NCBI RefSeq assembly: GCF_002266465.3
Contig: NZ_CP029427.2
Location: 3,722,501-3,786,500, forward strand
Reading direction: 5' to 3'
Source: Bradyrhizobium symbiodeficiens
Lineage (GTDB): Bacteria; Pseudomonadota; Alphaproteobacteria; Rhizobiales; Xanthobacteraceae
DNA: 64,000 bases
The notes beneath the pieces were generated by a model that ran no database searches, was not told where the DNA came from, and saw only the letters and a program-made list of their open reading frames with translations. Position numbers and translations under genes: made by a program. This document shows, piece by piece, positions 51,525-59,564 of the stretch (position 1 is the stretch's first letter; each line of letters opens with the position of its first letter).

Positions 51525-51880
51525 TCGCCCCAAATACCACTTTGCCGGAGGCGTACCCAACCCGCTTTGGCGACGGGGAGCGCTGTCCGGTCCTTTGATC
51601 CGAGGCGGCCCACCACCGCATCGGAAGCGGTAACGATAACGCAACCCGAACACGGCGGAAATGGGGAGCGCGCAGCGATCCCGCCGGGATGGTAAACGAG
51701 ACGTTCGCATTTTTCCGTTGTTCTACGGAGCGATGGCGCCTGCTCTGTGCCACGGCTGGACATTCTGTTGCGCCAAATCCTCACTCCACCCCCATTGTCG
51801 CCGGCTTCACTGGAATTCTTTTGACTGTGCAAGGCCGTCCGCGTTCTCTCGGATGCAAGGGCGGGATTTGGAATTTAACG
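51525..51880. other. Intergenic region upstream of rlpA
   Basis: 356 bases between rlpA (minus) and a tiny plus-strand protein. It must hold the rlpA promoter. TTGACT at 51830-51835 could be a -35 element for the plus strand, but no convincing -10 follows at the right distance. Nothing else recognised. Confidence 0.4.
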
Positions 51881-51970
51881 ATGATCGAGACGGTTTCGGC
51901 ACTGATGGGTTTGGTAAGCGTGGGAATCTTTTTGGCCCATGCGTTTGAAGGCTACCGCACGAGGGCCTGA
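51881..51970 (+). CDS. 29-residue single-span membrane protein
   Basis: MIETVSALMGLVSVGIFLAH followed by AFEGYRTRA: one membrane helix with a short basic tail, consistent with an N-out or N-in single-pass peptide. The composition and the clean ATG-to-TGA frame support it although a strong Shine-Dalgarno is lacking (TTGGAAT). Similar tiny proteins seem common in Bradyrhizobium. Too short for most gene callers. Confidence 0.5.
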   Translation: MIETVSALMGLVSVGIFLAHAFEGYRTRA

Positions 51971-52073
51971 GGGCACTCGCGCGAGAGGCAAGCATCACCT
52001 CTTTCAAGACCGCGCGTTCGGACAATTTTGATCGATCCGACCGGGTATCAAAGACGAGAGCGGCAGGTGTCCC

Positions 52074-52172
52074 ATGCGCAACCATGACCTGGTATCTGAC
52101 GGCTTCCTGGCATTGACCGCCAGCGGTTTGGTCCTGCTCTGCTCGAGCCTCGTGGCGCTGGCGTTCGCCTGA
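52074..52172 (+). CDS. Possible 32-residue membrane protein
   Basis: ATG 52074, with AGG eight bases upstream, opens a frame encoding a polar start (MRNHDLVSDG) and a hydrophobic helix (FLALTASGLVLLCSSLVALA), ending TGA at 52172. Single-span by prediction. No homologue is known to me; it lies between two other tiny genes on the same strand. Confidence 0.45.
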   Translation: MRNHDLVSDGFLALTASGLVLLCSSLVALAFA

Positions 52173-52310
52173 GCGCCGCTTCATCCTCCCCGGCACGGCT
52201 CCACCGCGGCGCAGCATGCGCCGATGTCGCGCTCCCATTCTGTTGATCGAATTTCCGCGTTCGGTGCCTCGACTCATGTCCAGAGGCCATCACCAACTGG
52301 GGTGACGCAC

Positions 52311-52439
52311 ATGCTTGCCGAGAAATTCTTTCTGGTCCTGGAATCTCTGATCCGCGGCGACCGCACCTATCCGGACGGAAGCCCCCGGATCATCAGCATT
52401 TCCCCGCACGTGCCGGTCAGGCTGCCGGCGCAGAAATAG
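52311..52439 (+). CDS. 42-residue protein of unknown function
   Basis: MLAEKFFLVLESLIRGDRTY then PDGSPRIISISPHVPVRLP. An amphipathic/hydrophobic N-terminal helix is followed by a Pro/Ser-rich tail. The frame starts with ATG 52311 and the protein-like composition suggests a real gene; the upstream open part (52224-52310) does not. Likely one of the small Rhizobiales-specific proteins; function unknown. Confidence 0.5.
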   Translation: MLAEKFFLVLESLIRGDRTYPDGSPRIISISPHVPVRLPAQK

Positions 52440-52456
52440 CCGGCGTCACGCGCCAC

Positions 52457-52747
52457 TCAGCGCAGGCCCAGCAGGGAGCGGCGATAGAGGCCGTCGCGGG
52501 CTTCGTTCAGGCAGACGAAGCTGCCGTCGAAGCCTTGGCCATATCGCTTCTGCCCCTTGCGGTAGTAGATGCCTTTGCGGAAATCGAGCCAGACCACCTT
52601 GTCGTGCGGGCAATGACGCTGCGCCTGTGTCTCGTAGCGAAACGGCGTCAGCGGTGTCGCCGAGACTTCCGCGGAGCCGACGCCGACCACGATCAGGCCG
52701 GCGAGCGCGATCTCGCCGGACCATCTGCCAAAGCCGCTCCTCGTCAT
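52457..52747 (-). CDS. Small exported protein with conserved Cys pair
   Basis: 96 residues from ATG 52747. A signal-like helix (GEIALAGLIVVGVGSAEVSA) precedes a short domain: RHCPHDKVVWLDFRKGIYY, then KGQKRYGQGFDGSFVCLNEA. The pattern C-P-x-D-x-VVWLD-x-KGIY-x-x-KGQ-x-YG-x-G-x-FVC occurs in several small secreted Bradyrhizobium proteins; the two Cys probably form a disulfide. Function unknown. Confidence 0.75.
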   Translation of the reverse strand: MTRSGFGRWSGEIALAGLIVVGVGSAEVSATPLTPFRYETQAQRHCPHDKVVWLDFRKGIYYRKGQKRYGQGFDGSFVCLNEARDGLYRRSLLGLR

Positions 52748-52908
52748 TCCCCGCCTTCCGATCCCGGCCGTCGCGCGATGGGCCGTCCGGTACGCTAGCA
52801 CGAAATGGCGTGCGCCGACGAAAGCGAGACGCGCGCTGCGTCTTCCGCCGGCCATGTTGTCGGGCTAGAGGAAAGCGAGATCGCTTCGTTTGCGAGGATG
52901 CGGCCTGA

Positions 52909-53499
52909 ATGTCGGTTGAGCCTTCACCCCAATCCGAACCTCGTGCCGAACCCCGCGCGCCCCTGCCGCGCCTGGGCCTGCTGCCGATGATCATCTTCGG
53001 CTCGCGCTGGCTGCAACTGCCGCTCTATCTCGGACTGATCGTGGCGCAATGCGTCTACATCGTGCTGTTCCTCAAGGAGCTCTGGCACCTCTCCTGGCAC
53101 GCGATCGACCTTACCGAGCAGCAGATCATGATGAGCGTGCTCGCGCTGATCGACGTCGTGATGATCTCCAATCTGCTCGTGATGGTGATCGTCGGCGGCT
53201 ACGAGACATTCGTCTCGCGGCTCGACCTGCAGGGCCATCCCGACGAGCCGGAATGGCTCGGCCACGTCAACGCGAGCGTGCTCAAGATCAAGCTCGCCAT
53301 GGCCATCATCGGCATCTCCTCGATCGCGCTGCTGCGCACCTTCATCGAGGCCGGCAATCTCGGCTTGGACCGCGCCGGCTACACCGAGACCGGCGTGATG
53401 TGGCAGGTGCTGATCCACCTCACCTTCGTCGTCTCGGCGATCGGCATTGCCTACGTCGACAAGCTCGGCGATTCCGGCGGGCGCAAGCATGCGGGGTGA
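52909..53499 (+). CDS. UPF0114 (YqhA-family) membrane protein
   Basis: 196 residues: Pro-rich N-terminus, then RWLQLPLYLGLIVAQCVYIVL, MSVLALIDVVMISNLLVMVIVGGYE, KLAMAIIGISSIALLRTFIE and a last helix (IHLTFVVSAIGIAYVDKL), four membrane helices in all. GYETFVSRLD and LLRTFIE are family signatures. YqhA proteins have no established role. ATG 52909. Confidence 0.9.
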   Translation: MSVEPSPQSEPRAEPRAPLPRLGLLPMIIFGSRWLQLPLYLGLIVAQCVYIVLFLKELWHLSWHAIDLTEQQIMMSVLALIDVVMISNLLVMVIVGGYETFVSRLDLQGHPDEPEWLGHVNASVLKIKLAMAIIGISSIALLRTFIEAGNLGLDRAGYTETGVMWQVLIHLTFVVSAIGIAYVDKLGDSGGRKHAG

Positions 53500-53515
53500 G
53501 GCACCAACGTCGGCC

Positions 53516-53836
53516 CTATTGCTTGTCCCCTTCGAGCTGCGCCAGCGCCTGGTGCAGGCATTCCTGAAGCTTGGCCGCGACCTGCTCACGCGCGATGCCC
53601 TTGGCGGCGAGATCGCCTGACACCTTGTCCAGCACCTCGTCCATCGTCGGGCTCTCCAGATGGTCCGTCACCAGCGCGGTTGCGTAGCTTGCCGCGGCAT
53701 CGCCGCCGAGCCCGAGCTGGCCTGCGGCCCAGAGCCCGAGCAGCTTGTTGGACCGGGCGGCAGCCTTGAACATGAATTCCTCGTCGTGGGCGAATTTGGC
53801 CTCGAAGCCCTGCTCGCGCTTGTCGAACGTGGTCAT
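53516..53836 (-). CDS. DUF1476 protein (ATPase inhibitor zeta subunit-like)
   Basis: 106 residues: MTTFDKREQGFEAKFAHDEE, FKAAARSNKLLGLWAAGQLG, then a helical C-terminal half. In Paracoccus the homologue is the zeta subunit that inhibits reverse rotation of the F1Fo-ATP synthase; in Bradyrhizobium this is inferred. ATG 53836 with GGAG nine bases upstream matches the family N-terminus; the four-codon longer start (MELT) is less likely. Confidence 0.93.
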   Translation of the reverse strand: MTTFDKREQGFEAKFAHDEEFMFKAAARSNKLLGLWAAGQLGLGGDAAASYATALVTDHLESPTMDEVLDKVSGDLAAKGIAREQVAAKLQECLHQALAQLEGDKQ

Positions 53837-54088
53837 GGTCAGCTCCATTGTGGTTTCGCTGATGGATCGGACTTGCTGGGAGCGAACGTCTCCGTGCTTC
53901 GCGCCGGTTGGGATCGGTTGAAGCTTCCGGCGGAAGCCAAACGCCGTCAAGCCTGCCGATGCGCCTGCGCCGGTGCGTGCAGAGCCGCGCCAGCCCGGCG
54001 CCAGCCAGCGCGGCTAGGTAGAGGCTGTTTACCAATTGTTAAGCAGACTCAGCGCCGCATGGTTTTGGGGCATACCGGGAGCTGACGC

Positions 54089-54313
54089 ATGAACAGAGAG
54101 CTGCGGGAGTTTCGACGGCTTGAACGGGTCTGCCTGGAGCAGGCCGCTCTATCCACCATGGACCTCGCGCGAGGCGGACTGCTCAAGGTCGCCGAAGATT
54201 GCCGCATCGCAGCCGAAGCCATTGAGGCGCAAACGCCCCGCCGCGCGTTCACAGGGGCCGTCCAGGCTCTGATGCTGGTTTGGAGCGCGACACGCATGCA
54301 GAACCGGCATTAG
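54089..54313 (+). CDS. Small helical protein of unknown function
   Basis: 74 residues: MNRELREFRRLERVCLEQAA, then LSTMDLARGGLLKVAEDCRIAAEAIE and a hydrophobic end (QALMLVWSATRMQNRH). Mainly alpha-helical, soluble. GGGAGCTGACGC precedes the ATG. Short proteins of this make-up occur widely in Bradyrhizobium; I know no function. Confidence 0.7.
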   Translation: MNRELREFRRLERVCLEQAALSTMDLARGGLLKVAEDCRIAAEAIEAQTPRRAFTGAVQALMLVWSATRMQNRH

Positions 54314-54371
54314 CCGGCGGCATCGTTCGAAAACATCGCTTCGGAAGATTGCCGGCAGGACCCGGGCTGGA

Positions 54372-54563
54372 TCAGGCCTTTTCCCCCGCGGATTCACGCG
54401 CCAGCCGCTCGGCCCTCAGCCGCTCCTTGTTGGCGTAAAACGCCTTCTGCGCCTCTTCATGGTCGCGCATGGCTTTTTCCGCCTCGATCCGGCGTGTCGC
54501 ATCGCGCGCCTGGCGCTGCTCGGGGGTCAGGGGTTTGCGTCGGTACGAAAGGTCTTCAGTCAT
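54372..54563 (-). CDS. Small charged helical protein under an EcfG promoter
   Basis: 63 residues rich in Arg, Lys and Glu (MTEDLSYRRKPLTPEQRQAR, then IEAEKAMRDHEEAQKAF), probably one long helix or coiled coil. An exact EcfG promoter ends nine bases upstream of the ATG, so the mRNA should start at or next to the ATG, i.e. be leaderless, or translation starts further inside. Expected to be a general-stress protein; function unknown. Confidence 0.75.
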   Translation of the reverse strand: MTEDLSYRRKPLTPEQRQARDATRRIEAEKAMRDHEEAQKAFYANKERLRAERLARESAGEKA

Positions 54564-54571
54564 GCGAAGAC

Positions 54572-54596
54572 AACGCAGATGCGGCGGAAAGGTTCC
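54572..54596 (-). promoter_or_regulatory. EcfG-type promoter of the 63-residue protein
   Basis: On the minus strand GGAAC (54596-54592), 16-base spacer, CGTT (54575-54572), an exact match to the consensus. Start of transcription is expected near 54565, almost at the ATG (54563). Confidence 0.7.
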
Positions 54597-54713
54597 ACAA
54601 GGCGGACCCAGCCGCCCTGCCCGAAGGCCGCTCCACCAAAATATCGAAAAACAACCCCATGCACAGTAGCGAAGCTGTTGTAAAACAAAGCGTTTTTGTA
54701 AGCCCTCAAGGCC

Positions 54714-55379
54714 CTAAAACTCAATCTCCGCGATCACGGGCAAATGGTCCGAGAATGCTCTCGCCTCGTCGTCGGTCCACACTTTCCCGAAGCGGCCGTC
54801 GGGCGTCGCGTAGATCCGATCGAGTCGTAGAACGGGCAAGCGCGCCGGGAAGGTGCGCACGCGGGTTCGGTTCGGGCAGACCTGCGCGAGCACGCGCCGC
54901 ACGGATTTGACCCAGAGCCAGTCGTTGAAATCGCCGAGGACGATGGTCCTTGTCGGCTTGACCAGCCTGACCAGGGCCTGAGCCTGCGCATAACGCTCGT
55001 GGACGCTCAGGCCGAGATGCGTAGCGACCACGCGCACGTCGCCAACCGGTGTCAGCAGGCTCGTGGCAATGGCTCTGCGCGGCTCGCGCTCGCGGTAAGA
55101 GACGTCGACAATCTCGGGCACTGCGGAGAGCGGAAAGCGGCTCAGGAGCATCTGCCCGTAGTCGCCATCCGCGGTGACAATCGACTTGGCGTGAACGCGG
55201 TGATCGCCGACGACACTTGCCAGCTTCGCAAACGGATCGTCAGTCCTCGATCGCGAATCCACCTCCTGAAGCGCGACGACATCAGGGGCCCATTTGCTCA
55301 GGATGGAGCAGACCCCCTCCAGGTCGAACTTCGGATTGAGATTGAAGGTGCCATGCACGTTCCAGGTCATGAAGCGCAT
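54714..55379 (-). CDS. Endonuclease/exonuclease/phosphatase-family protein
   Basis: 221 residues of the EEP (DNase I-like) fold: MRFMTWNVHG (metal-site Asn), VVALQEVD (Glu), VVATHLGLSVHERYAQAQ, IVLGDFNDW (Asp/Asn) and FSDHLPVIAEIEF (catalytic Asp-His). No signal peptide. ATG overlaps the stop of the phospholipase D/VTT gene as TGATG, so the two are translationally coupled. This pair recurs in Rhizobiales; a shared role in phospholipid or membrane stress is inference. Confidence 0.92.
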   Translation of the reverse strand: MRFMTWNVHGTFNLNPKFDLEGVCSILSKWAPDVVALQEVDSRSRTDDPFAKLASVVGDHRVHAKSIVTADGDYGQMLLSRFPLSAVPEIVDVSYREREPRRAIATSLLTPVGDVRVVATHLGLSVHERYAQAQALVRLVKPTRTIVLGDFNDWLWVKSVRRVLAQVCPNRTRVRTFPARLPVLRLDRIYATPDGRFGKVWTDDEARAFSDHLPVIAEIEF

Positions 55380-57412
55380 CAGCGCCTCCCGGCGAGCCAG
55401 GTCGCGACGAACTGCGCCCCCACGCAGATGCCGAGCCAGCCCAGGAACGCCAGCGCAAACAGCAAGATGTTGCTCCAGGATGCATTCGTGGCCAACTCCG
55501 CGATCTGGGCTCCGACAACCGCCATGGCAAGAATACCAGGCGTCATGCCGAGCGCGGTCCCGATCAGGAAGTCACTGAGAGGCAGCGTGCTCGCGCCAGC
55601 CACGACATTCACCACAGAGAACGGTGCGATGGGAATCATCCGGATGACGACGACGGCCAGAACACCCTTGCCGACGGCACGGTCCTGGATCCGCGCGGCA
55701 CGCCGCCCGAGCAATCGCTGGAGACGCTGCCGTCCGAGGGCCCGTCCGATCGCGAAAAGGATGAAGGCGCTGAGCAGCACGCCGGCGGTCGCCGTGACGA
55801 AACCCAGCCATGGCCCAAGCGCGGCGGCAGTTGCTGCAATCAGCACGAGCACCGGAAACAGCACAAGCCCGCCGACGACAAAAGCCGCGATCGCGAGTGG
55901 CGGCCCCCAGATGGACTGGGAATAGGCGGACAGCAAGGTCGAGATGCGACCCGTGTCGGCGAAGCCGCTCAACGACGTGTACGACCAGGCCATCGCCAGG
56001 CCGAAGAGTGCGGCCGCGATCGATACGATCCCGATGACGGTCTTCGTGCTCCACATGCGAGATGCCGCCCTCTCGAGATGAAGAGGCCGCTCAGGGTCAG
56101 CCACCGGTTGAACCATTGTGGCCAGCGTGCTGGTCAGGACGGAAGCCTCCAGCTCCCGCAGCGTCTTCGCGCGATCAGCTCTCGACATTTCGTCCAGGAG
56201 GGCTGGGAGACGATCGTCGTTTTGCGTCACGGTCTGTTCGTCGAGCCCGCAGAAATGGGCGATCAGGCGACGGCGAACCGAGGCGATGAACTTGCGATGC
56301 TCGTCGGATGCGGCTTCAAAGATCAGGTCGCATTCGCTGTCGGCGCCCATCGACCGGTTGTTCAGATTGGCCGAACCGATCCTCAGGATCCGATCGTCGA
56401 CGATCATGAGCTTGCTGTGCACCATCACGGCCGCTTCCTTGTCACCGTCGCGTGAGACCGGGTAGACGAAGCGAATACGGTCAGCGACTCCCGCCTCATC
56501 GAAGCAGCCGATGAAGGCCCCGCGGCCGTTCTGCATGGCCTGGGATTCAAGCCATGAGGAATGCAATTTGGGAGCAACGACCATAACCTGAAGCGAAGGC
56601 ACGCGCTGCATCTGCTGCGCCAGCTCATGCGCGATTTTGATGGCGCTGGTGAACTGGTTCTCGATGTAAACGAAGCTCGTCGCGGACCGGATCGCCGCAA
56701 TCATGGAGCGTTCGACCTCCCTGATGGTCGAGCCGCCAGGGCAAACCACCTCGGTCCTGGCGATGCCCACGGGGATATGCTCGGACTCGACCGGTGCATT
56801 CGACGGCCAGCGCATGCTGCTCAGCGCGCGCCGGTCATCCGTCTGTTGGCCCGCCGCACGCCAGCGCTCCTCCGCAAGCTCGAACAGCGAGGCGGCGGCA
56901 TCGCCGTCGACCAGGCATTGAACATCGTGAAACGGCGGGTATGGCTTGCCCCCGGGATCGCGGCGCGAGTCGTGATCGGCGCGATGCTCACTCGTGTCCC
57001 AGCGCCTGATCGTGAGATCCAGCCCGCCGACGAATGCCAGCGAACCGTCGATGCAGACGATCTTCTGGTGCTGGGCCGAACCGAACGGAAGCGTGGAATC
57101 CAGTTCAAATCGGACGCGGCCGTCGGTGTCGGCGGTGAATTTGGCCGCTGAATTCCACTCCCTTTCGGCGGCGTAGAACGAGACGAAGTCCCAGACGAGA
57201 ATGTTGATCCGCAAGGCCGGCCGGCGCTGCACGAGTGCGCGCAGGAATGGGCCGAGCTGTTCCGGCAAGCCGTCCCCTGCCCGCCCGGACGCTCCGGCGA
57301 GCCTGGTCTCGCTATGAATATCCCACCCGACGATGTAGACGAGATCTTGCGCTTCGAGCAGCGCCTCGCGCAGGGCCGCGAAATAATCGGCAGCATCGTT
57401 CAAAACCGCCAT
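55379..57412 (-). CDS. Phospholipase D-like protein fused to VTT/SNARE-associated membrane domain
   Basis: 677 residues from ATG 57412. Two PLD HKD motifs: H115-x-K117-x4-D122 (QHQKIVCIDGSLAFVGG) and H332-x-K334-x4-D339 (VHSKLMIVDDRILRIGSAN). After residue 455 a membrane region with a VTT (DedA-like) domain follows (LVLFPVLVLIAATAAALGPW, FSVVNVVAGASTLPLSDFLIG). Cardiolipin-synthase-like in fold; a role in phospholipid turnover is inferred. The N-terminus seems to continue upstream in frame (codons reading GDTVWRRCKARR just before the ATG, typical of homologues) but no start codon exists there. An EcfG promoter lies at 57507-57532. Confidence 0.9.
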   Translation of the reverse strand: MAVLNDAADYFAALREALLEAQDLVYIVGWDIHSETRLAGASGRAGDGLPEQLGPFLRALVQRRPALRINILVWDFVSFYAAEREWNSAAKFTADTDGRVRFELDSTLPFGSAQHQKIVCIDGSLAFVGGLDLTIRRWDTSEHRADHDSRRDPGGKPYPPFHDVQCLVDGDAAASLFELAEERWRAAGQQTDDRRALSSMRWPSNAPVESEHIPVGIARTEVVCPGGSTIREVERSMIAAIRSATSFVYIENQFTSAIKIAHELAQQMQRVPSLQVMVVAPKLHSSWLESQAMQNGRGAFIGCFDEAGVADRIRFVYPVSRDGDKEAAVMVHSKLMIVDDRILRIGSANLNNRSMGADSECDLIFEAASDEHRKFIASVRRRLIAHFCGLDEQTVTQNDDRLPALLDEMSRADRAKTLRELEASVLTSTLATMVQPVADPERPLHLERAASRMWSTKTVIGIVSIAAALFGLAMAWSYTSLSGFADTGRISTLLSAYSQSIWGPPLAIAAFVVGGLVLFPVLVLIAATAAALGPWLGFVTATAGVLLSAFILFAIGRALGRQRLQRLLGRRAARIQDRAVGKGVLAVVVIRMIPIAPFSVVNVVAGASTLPLSDFLIGTALGMTPGILAMAVVGAQIAELATNASWSNILLFALAFLGWLGICVGAQFVATWLAGRR

Positions 57413-57506
57413 GCGCCGCGCCTTGCAGCGCCGCCAGACGGTGTCGCCGGGTATCAGGGTCGATGAACTCTGAAGCAGGTGGACCTCGCAATCGCATTCG
57501 CGGCTA

Positions 57507-57532
57507 AACGCGCCGACCGCTCAACGGGTTCC
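57507..57532 (-). promoter_or_regulatory. EcfG-type promoter of the phospholipase D-like gene
   Basis: On the minus strand GGAAC (57532-57528), 17-base spacer, CGTT (57510-57507). Exact consensus. Predicted transcription start near 57500, about 90 bases before ATG 57412 and just before another ATG at 57497 in a different frame. Confidence 0.7.
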
Positions 57533-57582
57533 ACGCCGCGACGAGGCGATGGAGTTAAAGCGAGTGCCGGAGCCAACAGACG

Positions 57583-57879
57583 TTACTTGGTTCGGACAGT
57601 CTTTGCTCCGGCGCCCTTCAAGGCATCTGCAATCTTCTCGGGAGCATCGCCGTGAAAATCCACGGAGACCTCGATCACGCCCTCCAGCTTCTCCCGCCCT
57701 TCCGGCGCGGGCGCAGCCTTGACGTCGCTACCTGCCGCACGCGTGCCCGCCGTGTTCGCACGGCCCGCTGGCTGGACAAAGACGTCGCTTCGCGGCACGC
57801 CGCATTCCTGCACGACATGCTCAACCGCAAGCTCGGCATTGCGGCGCGTGTCGAATTCACCAATGATCGTACTTTCCAA
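57583..57879 (-). CDS. Small protein of unknown function (stress-region protein)
   Basis: 98 residues from TTG 57879 behind GGAG. The start LESTIIGEFDTRRNAELAVEHV and VQECGVPRSDVFVQP resemble the beta-alpha-beta of general-stress 17M-like/SPOR-like small domains, and the C-terminal GVIEVSVDFHGDAPEKIADALKGAGA repeats the same kind of fold, so it may be a two-strand ferredoxin-like domain with a spacer. A near-consensus EcfG promoter (57913-57937) precedes it. Function unknown. Confidence 0.7.
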   Translation of the reverse strand: MESTIIGEFDTRRNAELAVEHVVQECGVPRSDVFVQPAGRANTAGTRAAGSDVKAAPAPEGREKLEGVIEVSVDFHGDAPEKIADALKGAGAKTVRTK

Positions 57880-57912
57880 GAGCGCTCTCCGTGGCTGGAC
57901 GAGAGTGCGAAC

Positions 57913-57937
57913 AACAAGCCGGAAACGGCCGAGTTCC
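57913..57937 (-). promoter_or_regulatory. Near-consensus EcfG-type promoter
   Basis: Minus strand: GGAAC (57937-57933), 16-base spacer, TGTT (57916-57913), one mismatch in the -10 element. It would give a leader of about 27 bases to the TTG start at 57879. Confidence 0.4.
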
Positions 57938-58039
57938 AGTCGATGGCCAACCATCGGAGACGACGAAGTCATTGAGACAGGTCAATACGACCCAGCCAAA
58001 GCTCTGGGATCCTCTTCACGCAAGCAGATGGAGACCGCC

Positions 58040-58648
58040 ATGTCACAACAGAGCAGCATGCATTTTTACCTCAACTGGGCCAAGGAGCGGATCGACGAAA
58101 TGGATGCCGCGTTGGCCTCGTTCGAAGTCAAGGCCGGCCAGGCCAAGGCCGAGTCCAAGGTCAAGACCGATCGGCTCCTGTCCGATCTGACGACGCGCCG
58201 CGACGCGTTTCAGGCGATGCTCAAGACCCAGGCGGAAGCAGGTGAAGCCGCCTGGACCGAGGCGAAGGCCGATCTGGAAAAGCAATGGGCCGGATTCGAG
58301 GCCCAGGTGAAGACCTACTTCGAAGGCGCCGGCAAACAGTTCGAGCAGCAACAGGCCACCTTCAAGGACGTTGCAGCAGCCCAGGCCAAGGCCTGGCGCG
58401 AAGCGGCGGACAAATTCCGCGACGCCGCGGGCAAAGTGGCCTCAGCCCGCACCGTCGATGTCGATGCCGCGCTCAAGCAAATGAAATCCGATGCGTCCGA
58501 AGCCGAAGCGCGTCTGCAGAAGCTGAAGCAGGCCGGCAGCGAATCCTGGTCGGTTCTGAGCGCCGCGCTCGCGGAATCCCGGAAGGCGTTCGATCAGGCG
58601 AACCAGGCCGCGTGGGACGCGTTGAAGGGCGCTGGTCCGAAGAGCTGA
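58040..58648 (+). CDS. Coiled-coil protein of unknown function
   Basis: 202 residues, highly helical and rich in Ala, Lys, Glu and Gln. N-terminus MSQQSSMHFYLNWAKERIDE, then nearly continuous heptads (AKAESKVKTDRLLSDLTTRR, FEAQVKTYFEGAGKQFEQQQ). Resembles phasin- or apolipoprotein-like helical proteins. ATG 58040 preceded by GGAG six bases upstream. It faces away from the minus-strand stress gene at 57583, and their promoters share the intergenic space. Function unknown. Confidence 0.75.
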   Translation: MSQQSSMHFYLNWAKERIDEMDAALASFEVKAGQAKAESKVKTDRLLSDLTTRRDAFQAMLKTQAEAGEAAWTEAKADLEKQWAGFEAQVKTYFEGAGKQFEQQQATFKDVAAAQAKAWREAADKFRDAAGKVASARTVDVDAALKQMKSDASEAEARLQKLKQAGSESWSVLSAALAESRKAFDQANQAAWDALKGAGPKS

Positions 58649-58820
58649 AATATACTGCATTCAAAAGAGACGGGGGTGCAGGAGCGCGCGTGGCGGCGGC
58701 TGGGAGCCAAGCGCAGTTCACGCCCCCTCCTCTCACCGGCCAACACGCAGACGGCTGCTGATCGACCGGAATGACACCGCCATGCTCTCAGTTCCAGCCG
58801 AAGCCGCGCCGCTCACGCGG

Positions 58821-59564
58821 TCAGTTACCCTTGGGAGTCGTCCCTGACCGCGAGCCGCCAAGGCCCGGATTGATCGCCAGCGACGCTCCCGCAGCGCCGC
58901 CGGCTTCATAGGCCGTCATCGACACCATCCGTCCGCCGCTGCGCTGATTCCTGAGATTGAGGGCGAGCTTGTCGAATTCAGCGTCGACCACCGAGGTCTT
59001 GAGGACCACCAGCCCGCGGCCGGTGCCTTCGTTGACCTGATCGCGGCCGGCCTTGATCGCCACCAGCCGGTCCGCGATGGAGGCCACCATTCCGAGCGCG
59101 AAGGAGGCATTGGCGAGATGCCGCTGCTGGTGCCGGAACCTGCTGTAGTCGACCGAGGTCTTGAAGCGACCGAGCTCGGCGCGCACGGCGCCATCGATCA
59201 ATTCGGCCAGGTAATGCGCGACCTCGACATCCGCGCCGAGACCGAAGAACACATAGATGTTTTCGCCGCCTGCGTCCTTCTCGCGCCAGACCCGACAATC
59301 GCAGAAATGAGCGATCGCCCCGATGCAGTCGTCCAGCGGAATTCGCTTCTTGCGATAGGTCTCATAGACCCTCCGTTCGCACAGCGAGGCGCGCAGCTCG
59401 ACGTCGGAGAGCGATAGATCGTGGCGATCGAGCAGCTCGGCGACCTTGGCGGCGGCGGACAGCGCCTCGTCCTCGGTGCAGCCATTGGCGATCGTCTTCG
59501 CGCGCAACGCCTGAATGCGGAGCTTGAGCTTGTCGAGCGCGGCTGGATTTGAGGTTTGGTTCAC
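58821..59564 (-). CDS. DUF2786 domain protein
   Basis: 247 residues. N-terminal DUF2786 (LDKLKLRIQALRAKTIANGCTEDEALSAAAKVAELLDRH) followed by the companion domain with RIPLDDCIGAIAHFCDCRVW, AHYLAELIDGAV and RRQ-type helices (FRHQQRHLANASFALGMVASI). GTG start at 59564 behind AGGTGACCA. Such proteins are found in phages and chromosomes alike; their biochemical role is not established. Confidence 0.88.
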   Translation of the reverse strand: MNQTSNPAALDKLKLRIQALRAKTIANGCTEDEALSAAAKVAELLDRHDLSLSDVELRASLCERRVYETYRKKRIPLDDCIGAIAHFCDCRVWREKDAGGENIYVFFGLGADVEVAHYLAELIDGAVRAELGRFKTSVDYSRFRHQQRHLANASFALGMVASIADRLVAIKAGRDQVNEGTGRGLVVLKTSVVDAEFDKLALNLRNQRSGGRMVSMTAYEAGGAAGASLAINPGLGGSRSGTTPKGN

